This document shows positions 10,720-20,648 of a stretch of DNA of 64,000 nt, piece by piece. The stretch covers positions 1 through 64,000 of the forward strand of contig JANDJZ010000080.1 of assembly GCA_027943245.1 (NCBI GenBank). Direction: 5' to 3'. Numbering within the stretch: position 1 is the first letter of the stretch; every line of letters begins with the position of its first letter. Position numbers and translations under genes: made by a program. This stretch comes from Acanthamoeba sp. SK_2022b (Eukaryota; Discosea; Longamoebia; Acanthamoebidae). A model generated the notes under the pieces. It was not told the origin of the DNA. It worked only from the letters and a program-made list of their open reading frames with translations, and did no database searches.

Positions 10720-13700
10720 ATGATCAGTGCTGGAGGCACTGCGGTGCCGCTGCTGCTTATGGTTCTCGTGTCCCTCTCGGCGACTGCCTCTGCGACCCTT
10801 GTGGCCTACTACGCTTTCACTGGTACACTGGTTCCTCTCTGTAGAAGATGAAGATGCGCCTAGGTGGCCCGGGTCGTTCTCACGAAGTTTATTCTGGTTG
10901 GGGTAGACTATTCCGGAGTTTCGGGCTACTGCTACAACAACCCGCCGTGTATGTCCACCCCCCCCCAGCATTCAATCCTATATCGCCGAGTGACCGCGCT
11001 CTACCCCCCCCCCCAATCGTATGGTGTGTGTGTTCCTTTCAAGCCTTGGTCCTTGGCGGCTCTGCCAAGAGGACCTCCCCAGGGAAGTTCGGGGCCGGGC
11101 TGATCATGTACAACCACAATGACTACGCCGGTACAGTGCTTCTACACTTTGCTCAATGTCGAACGTATGGAGCTGTCCAGTCGTTGACTATGGTATGGTG
11201 GCCCATCGAGGCAGTGCTGGACGGGCTGAGCTTCTTCCCGTCGGCCAGGTCGTCGGCCTTCTCGGCGGCGGCGTGGATTTGGCCCAACCGAACCACCACG
11301 GCATTCTCTGAGCGCCGTATCATGTTCAAGGATAGCTTCATCAACTTCAGGTTGTACAGCTCCGAGGCCTCCACAAACTACGCGGTACTGTTTTCGACAG
11401 GATAGCGTTCTGCTGCGTTGTACTGACCCTCTGATTTATGTCACGCAGCTTCGATGCCAGCTGTGGTTCAGCGGTTCAGTCTCCAGTGACGTGAGAACGC
11501 CCCCCACTACCTTCACCAGGACGACTCGATGGACCCACGTCGCCTGCATCTTCAACACCACCCACCTCTGCGTAGCCTACAACGGCACCATCAGCGCATG
11601 CCAGCCGGGTACTGCCACTATGACCACTCCCTTGCCCTCGCTGACGTCGACTTGACGGTTAACCACTACACACAGCCAAGGCCCAGCAGATCTCGCCTCC
11701 TGCCGGTCGCTTCAATCTCGGCCATACAAGCAATTCCCTGCGGGGAACGATGGACGAGCTCAAGTTCTTCGATCACGCGCTCACCACCGAGGAGCTCACG
11801 CTGCTCTACAACGCCGAAGGCCCAACGATGTTCCTTCTTCGGTGACCATCGGTAACTGCCTCCCTTTATCACTTTCCTATTAAGGTTGTGATCTTGTGAC
11901 GCTTATCTTCAGTTCTGGCTCGGATTCAGACGGGCCCGCTCTGGAGATAGACACGTTGAGCGCGCCGGCGTTGACCTCGGTTGAATTCAACGCCTCGGGT
12001 AGCGATTCCAAGCTGGCCTACTCGGGGGCCTCCGGACAACAACTCTTCTACTCGTGGAGCATTCTGAGCAGCCAATGCGGCATGGCCACAATCTCCAACG
12101 CCTCATCCGACCACCCTTCGCTCTCGCTGCTCAACGTGGGTTCTTTCGTTGTACGTGCCGCTTTCGTTCTTTGGTATGTGTCGACAAAATGTACACGTGC
12201 TCGCGACACTCACACGTGCACACCTGCAGTTGCAACTCTGCATGACAGACGGGGAGCTGTCGATCGGCAAACAGGTCCAGATGTTGGTGACGGCCAGCAG
12301 CCCCGTGATCACGTCCCACTCGCCTGGCGGCAAGCTCAACGTGCCGTTTGGCTCCTCCGTCCACCTTTCGGTGGAGGCCACAGGCGTGCCGGAGCCCACA
12401 TACCAATGGCAGTACCTGACCTATGAGAACCAGACCATTCCTGACAACTCCACCGACGACGACAATATGACCGACCTCGAACGCCGCTACGAAGTTGATT
12501 ATGAGGGCGAGCCAGACGACGACTACGAGCCTCCTCGGCATCACTGGTTCAACAACCGCGCTGCGGGTTGGGAGATCGTTGAGGTGCGGTCACACCTCTG
12601 TCCGCTTGTGTTGGAAAAAGTTTGAACTGACCAGATTCGCCCGTGGTCGACATGAATTCAGAAATGGCTGCCGATTGAGGGGGCAGAGTCGGCCCAGTTT
12701 CAGGTGAATGGAACGCGGGCCATGAACAACCAGACGATTCGCTGTCTGGTCACCAGCAGCGGCGGCTCGACTTGGTCCAACCAGTACACGGTCAACCTCG
12801 TTGCCGCTACTCCCTCTGCGTCTCCGTCAGTTGTTCCCGGTGGCGGGTATGTAGAGACACGCCTTTTGTCTATACCGCGGAGATGGCTTACGTGGCATGG
12901 CACAGATCCACCAACGTTGGGGCGATTGTGGGAGGAGTGATCGGTGGAGCCGGCGGACTGTTCTGCCTCCTCCTCGTTGTGCTCGCAGTTCTGGCAGCGG
13001 TGCTGGCGAGAAACAAGGGCCGACGACAGAAAAAGCTGAAGCAACCAGACTACGTCCAACTGGCGTACGGGGACGTCGACAGCGTCTCCTTGCCCAAGAA
13101 GAGAGCGGAGGTGCGGCCACCCGACGCATTCCTCTTGCTTTGCATGGTTTGCATTCCTCACATATATCTGGCACAACAGCACTTGGCAAGGCTAGAGCAG
13201 TTGTTGATGGTCGAGAACGGCAGGCTCGCACACGCTATGCTGGCCACCACCACGGTCACCGATGCGGAGAAGCTGTGTAAGGCGGTCATGTGCATCTATG
13301 AGGCACACCACCTGGGCTTTGAACTGCTCGAGCAGCGCATTACGGACGAGGTCGCCGCCGCGGCCGACGAGGGCACGCTCTTCCGGGCCAACAGCCTCGC
13401 TGCCAAGCTTTTCGGAGCGTACGTGAAGATGGTGGCCATGCAGTACCTCTGGTTCATGCTGGTCACCTCCGTCAACTCGCTCAACGACGACGCCATCGAG
13501 TCCTTTGGCGAGGAACCGGGTAAGGCTTGTCCTATACAGTGACGATGGCGAGGGCTGACATGACGTCTATTCAGGACAAGGAGCCCCGGTCAGCAAGCGA
13601 ACGAGGTACAAGATGGACAAGATCGACGATGACGACGACAGCAGCAGCGGCACTGGCCTGGACGTCTTCAGCATGACGTCGTCGATGGAGATCGATCCGC

Positions 13701-14497
13701 ACAAGATGAACGACGCTTCCGACTCGGCGATCAACTCCCTTGAGCTGTGGCTCGTGGCGCAGAAGTTGTTCAAGTGCATCGTCAACAGTGAGCGCCTCAT
13801 GCCCACGCAGATCAAGCATATCCTCATGCATATCGACGCCGAGGTGGGCACCCGGTTCAGCAACCAGGCGCAGTTTCGCGCGCTCGGCGGCTTCCTGTTC
13901 CTTCGTATGGTGTGCCCGGCCCTCCTGGCGCCTCAGATGTTTGGCCTGCTTGAGGGCCCACCACACCCAGTGCGCTCCCCTTCTGTTGCCCGCTTGCACT
14001 TGAGACAAGGCAGCTGACAAGTAACCTTTTTTTGGGTTGTGGGCAGGTGGCGCAACGACAATTCATTCTCGTGTCCAAGGTGCTGCAGAATCTGGCCAAT
14101 GACACGCTGCCGGGAGCCAAGGAGACGTACATGGAGCAGGTGCGTTTTCTTACAGCCAGAGATCATGGACATGATGTAGTAGATTATCTCACCTCAAGGC
14201 GTACGTGTGATGTGTAAACAACAGCTCAATAGCTTCATCAGCACCAACAAGGCCGGATTGGAGCAGTTCTATCACAAGCTTGTGTCGGGCGCCCAGCGAG
14301 GTAAGGCGACCATCACCCAGGTGCCGGTCAAGGCCAAGCAGCGTTCGCTGGTCGTCGTTCACCAGTGGCTCGAGTCCAACCTGGCTGCCCTGGAGAAGAA
14401 GATGCTCGATGACGAGAGAAGCACTCACCAGGACCAAGAGCTGATCGAACAGCTAAAGGACGTGCTAGCCTCTCTGGGCGACGATGCCAGCGTGTGA
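10720..14497 (+). CDS. Receptor-like single-pass membrane RasGAP with LamG- and Ig-type ectodomain
   Basis: The N-terminus (MISAGGTAVPLLLMVLVSL, then SATASATL) is a signal peptide. The opening LVAYYAFTG, AWIWPNRTTT, WTHVACIFNTTHLCVAYNG and GTMDELKFFDHALTTEEL (about 10800-11840) match a LamG/concanavalin-like jellyroll. Two Ig-like stretches follow: EFNASGSDSKLAYSG with FYSWSILSS, and VPFGSSVHLSVEATGVPEP with YQWQYL, ending in IRCLVTSSGG (to about 12800). A strong transmembrane helix, GAIVGGVIGGAGGLFCLLLV, lies near 12925-13010 and a basic stop-transfer KGRRQKK follows. The cytoplasmic part is a RasGAP domain: GTLFRANSLAAKLFGAYVK (arginine finger in LFRA), GGFLFLRMVCPALLAPQ (FLR motif) and RQFILVSKVLQNLAN. 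TGA lies at 14495-14497. About ten introns are inferred. RasGAP activity in the cytosol controlled by an extracellular ligand is inference. Confidence 0.8.
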
Positions 14498-14630
14498 AAT
14501 TGCAGCTTATCATCATGTACAAATGAAACATAATTATTATTCACAAAAAATTAAGAGCACGCAACCAACACCCCGCCCGAAAGGGACAACAGATTTAAGT
14601 GCTGTGAAGGTAGAGGGGTAACAGGTCGCT

Positions 14631-14680
14631 AAAAAGTTGGGTATCTTCTCGATTTTGCGTGTCATCCTTGCGCAGGGGCC

Positions 14681-14712
<32 letters not shown>

Positions 14713-14740
14713 ACAGATGGATCCTCCCTTGCGGGAGGTC
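14631..14740 (-). ncRNA. U6: U6 spliceosomal snRNA
   Basis: The minus strand carries the near-invariant core of U6: AAAATTGGAACGATACAGAG, then the ACAGAGA box, AGATTAGCATGGCC and CCTGCGCAAGGATGACACGC, followed by a short 3' region ending in a T run at 14631-14635. The 5' stem-loop is formed by CCTCCC-GCAA-GGGAGG, with a GCAA tetraloop. The T run fits an RNA polymerase III terminator. The 5' end is estimated from the stem. U6 pairs with U4 and then U2 and forms the catalytic centre of the spliceosome. A clear TATA box about 30 bp upstream was not seen. Confidence 0.95.
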
Positions 14741-15060
14741 CAAGCCACACTGCCATCCTCGCGCGCATTCAAAACCAAAAGATGGCCTCCCCCAAACCAT
14801 TGTGGGATCGAACTGGACCAAACCCTTCTTGGGCTTGACAGTTGAAGCACATGCCCCCCTTTTCATGGGCGGGTCCGTCGTAGTGTGCTTGGGCCCAAGC
14901 AGGTTCAGGCCACCTAGCATCTTGGTCACCTGGCTTGTGCCACGCATGAACGACCAATTAAGTGGTTTTCGACATGGCCACGCGCAAAACCCTTTATGGT
15001 CTTGCCCTGAAAAGGATTGTGGCTTTCCTTTTCAAGAATTAAATAAAAACACACCAAAAA
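14741..15060. other. Intergenic, upstream of U6 and downstream of the phosphatase gene
   Basis: It should contain the polymerase III promoter of U6 (reading to the left) and the 3' UTR of the phosphatase gene. AATTAAATAAAA near 15038-15050 is A/T-rich next to the phosphatase stop codon. A GTTCGATCCC string on the minus strand near 14810 looks like a tRNA T-loop but has no tRNA around it. Confidence 0.4.
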
Positions 15061-17247
15061 TCACGAGTCAGAGGCTTGCGTAGGCTCCTCGGCTGCGGCC
15101 TCCTTCTCCTTCTCAACGCCGGCTAGCCTCTTGCCCGCGTCGCCGTTGATGACGTAGTTATCCTCCTCTTCGTCATGGCCGCCGTTCGTATGCTCCTCCT
15201 CGATTCCCACGCGATGGGCGTCGTGGTCGTCCCCGTCATCGTCGCCGATCTCGTAGTGGGCGTCGCCCAGCGGCTGCATGGGGATCATCTGGCGTCGGCG
15301 CCGCTGCCGCCTACGGAGGTAGACCACCAGCAGCGCGCCCAGCGCGATCACGTTGACCGTCCCCAACACGAACAGCAGCAACAACAGGCTGCCGTTCCAC
15401 TGCATGAGCAGATGGAAATCGAGCATGGGCAGCTCGCGCTCCCTGGAATGATGGAGACGAGTCAGTGGTCATCGTGCACAAAGATGAGGTAGTGATGACG
15501 ATGGCGATGGCGACGCACTTTCGTTTGCTCTGAGCGGTGTAGAGGACGGCGCCGGTCTCGTCGTAGAAGGTCGCGGTCATGTTGTCCTTGCCGAGGAAGA
15601 GCGACATGAACCCGGCTCCGTCATGATGAAAGTACGACTGGATCAATGTACTGCAACAGCAACAACGATTTGCTGGTGGTGAGTAGGCTTGGAGCAGCAA
15701 AACGTCACAACGGAGTAGAGCCCCGCAAACACACACAGACGCGGTCCGCGCACCTTTCGTGAGAGCGCGGCAGGAGCTTGACTCGGGAACCGGCGCCGGA
15801 CACAAAGTATTGCACGTCCTTGAACATCACATGCTCGAGGTCGTGCACATGCCTTTACATGCATAGAGGCCATGAGCGCAAAGAGTCTCCCCTCCCCCCG
15901 ATCTGGCGCAAAAGGACCTACCCCGAGATATAGGCCACTGCCCCGTGCTGCTCGAGAAGCGGTTGGAGCGTGGTCTGCAGCTCTCTGTGCCCGCCTGGAA
16001 GTGAGATCACGCAAATAGGGCATTAGAACCGGAAGCGCGGGATGAAGAGCGAGAGGAGGGGGGAGTCGTTGGTGAAGGGGAGCGGGATGCGTGCCGAGGA
16101 ATTCGTTTTGGCCTTCGACCTTGTGTCCGGAGAAGACTGGGTGGTGCCCAAAGACGATCAGCCAGTCCTTCTTGGGCACCTTATTGAACTCCTCCGTGGC
16201 CCACTCCATCTGATCCTGCACACGCGGGACAGTCGACATCGCATTCAGAGTCAGTCGCGCATGGTCGACCAAAGCTGGCCATCGTCGTCGCTGTACCTGC
16301 CAGCGCTGGCTTCGGAGTTGGTTGCGCATTTCGTCGTTTTGTGGGTAGTTGTAGTATTCGTTCACGAAGGGAGTAGTGTCGATCACGACTGAGAGCGGAA
16401 GAGAGGGAGTGTGCGTGAGAGAGAGAGAGAGAGAGAGAAACATAGTTGCGGGCGGGGGCACGCACTGAAGGTGGCGCGGATGTCGCCGGTCACGGGCAGG
16501 GAGAACGTGTAGTTCCTGCCAGGCATGTGCCACCGTGGGTCGGCGTTGTATCGCAGCTGGGCGTCCACCTGTCGGATCAACACGCCAAGGACTTATTAAA
16601 TAAGGAGTCGAGGCAGGGAGGCGGCGATTGGAAGCAAAGGTCGTACGCTGCCCTGGTAGTCGTGGTTGCCGAGCATCTGATACCATCGCTTCTGCAGAGC
16701 CTCCCCGGTGTACATATTTACTGCGTTGGCCAGCCTAGCGTTAGATGGGCTTGCCTTGACGCGGCCTCGACAAGAGGAGACGGATGGGCAACGGTACCAA
16801 AGGAAGTGTTCCACTTGGCGTCGGTCGTGGACTGGACACCGTTCTCGTAGAAGTTGTCGCCCACCGATACTACAAACTGGATATTCTTTCTACATGGTGG
16901 GGCGATAAAGACGTGGTAAGTTTCTGGTTTATATGAATAAAACAATAATTTATAAACAATTTATCATCTAGAAGTGCTCCGTACTTGAGGCCAACTTGGG
17001 CCATGGCTTGGGCGACGGCGGCCTGCGTGGGGGCGTAGGTAGGATTGTCCCCACTGCCCCAGTCGCCCACAACAAGGAACGAGAGCCCTGTCTGGTCGTG
17101 CGGGGCAGGTGCTGTGTGGGCAAGTGATGGTGCATAGGACAAAATGTGCAAAAGGAGGAAGAGCAGGAGGAAGCGAAGGGGCGATGAAGAGGTGGCAGAG
17201 AAGGCGCAAATGTTTCGCATTTTGAGACGGGGTGTTGGCGATGTCAT
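15061..17247 (-). CDS. Purple acid phosphatase-like metallophosphatase, membrane-anchored
   Basis: This is a tartrate-resistant/purple acid phosphatase family enzyme that would hydrolyse phosphate esters outside the cell or in an acidic vesicle, using a di-metal centre. A signal peptide (RFLLLFLLLHILSYAPSLA) opens it. The five metal-ligand blocks are visible in order: VVGDWG, SVGDNFYENG, MLGNHDYQG, VFGHHPVFSG and, across a splice near 15930/15853, ISGHVHD. After the catalytic domain a transmembrane helix (WNGSLLLLLFVLGTVNVIAL, on to LGALLVVYL, about 15310-15390) is followed by RRRQRRRRQ and a short acidic cytoplasmic tail. Family members are usually soluble, so the anchor is an addition. About ten exons are present. 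The start at 17247 precedes the signal peptide; a Met at 17220 is an alternative. It is divergent from Rpn9. Confidence 0.85.
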
Positions 17248-17583
17248 CGTTATGTTATGCGTAAGTAATAGATTTTTCAAAAAGGAATGGCTTGTAGAAT
17301 GTCCATCTATTTTGTCTTGCTGTTGTGTGATGCTTTCTCTTGAGCGACGACGTTGCTTTCCACCTTTCCCACCTTGCGGCTGATCAGCGCAACCCAGCAA
17401 AACCAATTTGGGCGTAACCGTCGACATGCCCCCAAGACCAAGTCAGCCAAAACCTGTGTGGACGCCAGCGAGACCTTCGCTGTGGCCAAAAGATCGAGTT
17501 GCGCTGGGCACATCTGAGAGAAGGAAACACAGAACACGAGCAAGAGGCGCTGAGATCAGTATCATATTGATTGACACAGAAGT
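17248..17583. promoter_or_regulatory. Shared divergent upstream region (phosphatase / Rpn9)
   Basis: The 336 bp between two start codons facing away from each other must hold both promoters. No clear TATA element was recognised. Its regulatory role is inferred from position only. Confidence 0.4.
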
Positions 17584-19202
17584 ATGGACGCTGCCAGAAA
17601 GTATTTGGAGGACTCTGTGGCCGCGCTGGCCGGGCAGGGCCCTGAGTTGGCCGCCAAGTATCAGGAGCTGCTCGATCTCTTCGAGAGGAGGTACGAATCG
17701 GCGATCCCCGCAGCGATGCATGCTTTTGCCACACCTCGATCAAATAAGCTACCTGGGGTATGGTTGATCGACATTAATCACTGTTCGATTTTGTGGTCAG
17801 GCTGTGGCACAACCTCACCACGAAGCTTCTGGAGCTCGTGAACCTCCCCCAGCTCAAGGAATCGCCACAGCTGATTCCCCTCTACACCGACTTCATCAAG
17901 CACTTTGAATCCAAGATCAATCAACTCAGCTTCGTTCACATCATTCTCGCCATCGCCAAGGCATACCGAGGTACTGCCGCTCGCACGCGTTGCTCTCTTG
18001 GCGGCACTGCCATCTCGCAATCTTGTACTAAATGCACAGTGTTGCTGCAACCAGACCCTGCGGAGGCGATCAAGTTCTTGGAGGGTGTGGCGGTGAAGGT
18101 GTCGGGAGCCGAGGGCAGCCCTGATGCTTACCTCCTGGTGCGTTCGGTGATCGCCCAGCTCAAGCTGCAGGACCCCAAGAACCGAGAGGAGGCCAAGGAG
18201 CTGCTCGAGTCCATCCAGAACGGACTTGAGGGCGTGGCCGGCATCGACACCTCTGTCTACGCCAACTTCTACAAGGCCCAGGCCATCTACCACAAGGTAC
18301 TCACGTCCCTCGCTCTTTCTCCTTCGGCCAGGTGGTGTGCTCACGTCGCGTTCTCTCATGGCAGGCTGCCGGTCTCTCGGCCGAGTTCTACCGAAACGCT
18401 CTCCTCTACCTCTCGTACACTGCCATCGAGTCCCTCTCCGAGCAGGAGAAGCTCCAGATGGCGTTCGACCTGGGCATCTCCGCCCTTGTCGGCGAGGACA
18501 TCTACAGCTTTGGCGACCTTGTACGCCCTTCTTTGCTCTACAGCGTTGTCGATATCTGCTGCGGTGCAGTGCGCGTAGTGCGAGTCGTGTAGGGCGAGGA
18601 AGCTGACCCCTCCTCGCTCCCGCTGCTGCGTGCAGTTGGCGCATCCCATCGCGGACTCGCTTCTGGGCACACAAGGCGAGTGGCTGTACCACCTGCTTCA
18701 TGCCTTCAACAAGGGCGACATCCAGAAGTATGAGCAGCTCGTGGCGCAGTACGAGCAGCAGCTGGCCGGCCAACCCCTCCTCGTGCAGCACATCGACCGA
18801 ATGAAGGAGAAGATCTCGATCCTCTGCCTCATCGAGCTCATCTTTGCCCGCCAGGCCATCGACAGGAGTGTCCCGCTCGCCGCCATCGCCGAGGCCACCA
18901 AGGTCAACCTTGATATGGTACACGCATCTCTCCTTCCACAGCACGCGCTAGCGAAGCTGTGACTCACTGTTGTTGCTGCGCTACTGTAGGTCGAGCTGCT
19001 GGTGATGAAGGCGCTCTCGCTTAAGCTGCTGAAGGGCAAGATCGACCAGCTCAACCAGACGTTCAACGTGACGTGGGTGCAGTCGCGCGTGCTGAGCCTT
19101 GACCACATCAAGAAGATGAGGGACAACCTCCAGGACTGGACGAAGAAGGTCAACCAGACCTCCCTCTACATCGAACAGGGCACCCCCGAGCCTGTCATCT
19201 GA
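17584..19202 (+). CDS. RPN9: 26S proteasome lid subunit Rpn9 (PSMD13)
   Basis: Rpn9 is a PCI-domain scaffold subunit of the 19S regulatory particle lid. The N-terminus reads KYLEDSVAALAGQGPELAAK, followed by helical repeats such as YTDFIKHFESKINQLSF, DPAEAIKFLEGVAVKV and FYRNALLYLSYTAIESLS, then the C-terminal PCI part with RQAIDRSVPLAAIAEATKVN, VELLVMKALSLKLLKGKIDQ and WVQSRVLSLDHIKKMRDNL. The order matches the family end to end. Six or seven introns interrupt it. The start at 17584 gives a normal N-terminus, and TGA lies at 19200-19202. Its 3' end converges on SNRNP27, with about 116 bp between stop codons. Confidence 0.93.
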
Positions 19203-19318
19203 TGAAACATCTGCCGTCTTCTTGTCTTCACCTTCGCCTCCGCTGAAAATAACAACGTTTCGTTTTCCCTGTCCTCTACGAGAACGCAAGCCAGCCAAGT
19301 AGAAGAAGGGCAATGGTG

Positions 19319-20340
19319 CTATCTCTTGCCTGTACCGCCAGGTTTCCTGTTCATGTACTGGCGGTACTCGCGCTTCTGCTTCACCTTGACGGCTCCCTGT
19401 GCATTGCCTGCGGGTGTAGCGTGGGCGTGAGTTTGCCGGCGCGTAGTGTGGCGAACACGTGTAGTCGAAGGAGAAAAGAGTACCTTCTACGTGCTTGCCC
19501 TTGGTCGTTTCGAAGCCCACAGGCAGGCCCATGGCAGCCATCATGGCCTCCATGGATCCCTCCTCGTACTTGGGCGCCTTCTTCTCCTTGGCCTCATCTT
19601 TCTCCTCATCCGCGGCGTCGGCCTTGTCTCTTGACTTGGAGCGCGAGTCACGTCTCCTCTCGCTGCGTGTAGCACATATCATGAGACATACAACGCCATT
19701 AGACACGTATGTGGATGAAGAGAGAGAGAGAGAGAGAGAGATTGAGGCTTATACCTTGAGATACTCCTTCTTCTCTCGCGTTCTCGTTCACGCTCCCGGT
19801 GCTCGTCCATGTCCCTGTCCCTCTCCCGGTCTCTGTCCCTCCTGTCGCGGTATTCCCGTTCACGCTCTCGTTCTCGCTCCCTCTCTCGTTCACGGTCCCT
19901 GTCCCTGCCCGACCCTCTGTCTCGCTCACGGTCGCGATCCCTGTCGAGGTCGCCGCGCTCGCGATCCCTGTAACCGCCATCGCGTTCGCGTTCACGGTCG
20001 CGATCGCGGCCTCTGTCTCGATCCCTGCCATCGCGACGAGAGTCGTCGCCTCTGGAGAGTGTGCACAAGACGTTAGTACGGCCGCGCTAGCTCCGTGGAG
20101 ACGAACGCGTGTCAGGTACCGTGCGTGTTCGCTTGTGCGACGAGATTCGTCCTCCCTGCGCGACCTCTTGTCCCGACCGTCGCGATCGCTACTGCGTCTA
20201 TCTGTGGCATCCAAGAAAGCGATCAGCAAAGGAAATGGAAAAATTGAACGAATGTAAAGATTAACAATGAAATGTGAGGATAACAACTACGTGCCTCGTT
20301 CTCTGGAGCGAGACCTAGAACGCTTCCTTGACGAACTCAT
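19319..20340 (-). CDS. SNRNP27: U4/U6.U5 tri-snRNP 27 kDa protein (SNRNP27)
   Basis: The protein is an RS-domain component of the spliceosomal tri-snRNP. The first exon reads MSSSRKRSRSRSRERGT, followed by a long RD/RE/RS-rich region (about 19740-20200). The diagnostic C-terminus is SMEAMMAAMGLPVGFETTKG, then KHVEG, and in a final exon VKVKQKREYRQYMNRKPGG, equivalent to the conserved MMxxMGFxxFDTTKGKxVxG and QKRxYRQYMNRKGG of the family. The C-terminal extension seen in animals after RKGG is reduced to TGKR. TAG stop at 19319-19321. A U6 gene lies about 4.6 kb away, probably by chance. Repeated RERE codons make this region low-complexity on both strands. Confidence 0.9.
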
Positions 20341-20648
20341 GGCTGAAGGCTGAATTGCAGCAGCGAGTTGCGTGGATTTGGTCGCGCGCAAGAAAAAGTA
20401 AAGAAATGTTGCTGCTCTTTTTCTTCTGCTTTTGGCGGGAACACACCAGTTTTCCTCTTGAGAACGCGTTCTGCCTGGCAAACGTAGTGGCATGACGGGA
20501 GGGAGGGCCGTGCCAGCCCTTCGGCGACGTAGCATGCGCTACTCAGTCATTCATTCACACTTGCCCGAAGGCGAACAACCTCTTCACCGCCAAAAGATCC
20601 GCAAGATTTGCATAATCCATACGGTTGTGCTCCACAAGGTCTATTACG
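20341..20648. promoter_or_regulatory. Shared divergent upstream region (SNRNP27 / S1-Plus3 gene)
   Basis: 308 bp separate two start codons facing away from each other. No motif was recognised with confidence. Confidence 0.35.

Noticed and set aside
14790..14830. tRNA-like GTTCGATCCC on the minus strand
   Set aside because: No matching acceptor stem, D-arm or anticodon arm could be placed around it.
14769..14957. Possible zinc knuckle CFNCQAQEG on the minus strand
   Set aside because: The spacing does not fit CX2CX4HX4C and the rest of the frame is unremarkable.
19679..20068. RD/RE repeat region as a separate repeat protein or satellite
   Set aside because: It is the RS/RE domain of the SNRNP27 homolog; flanking exons and the conserved C-terminus account for it.
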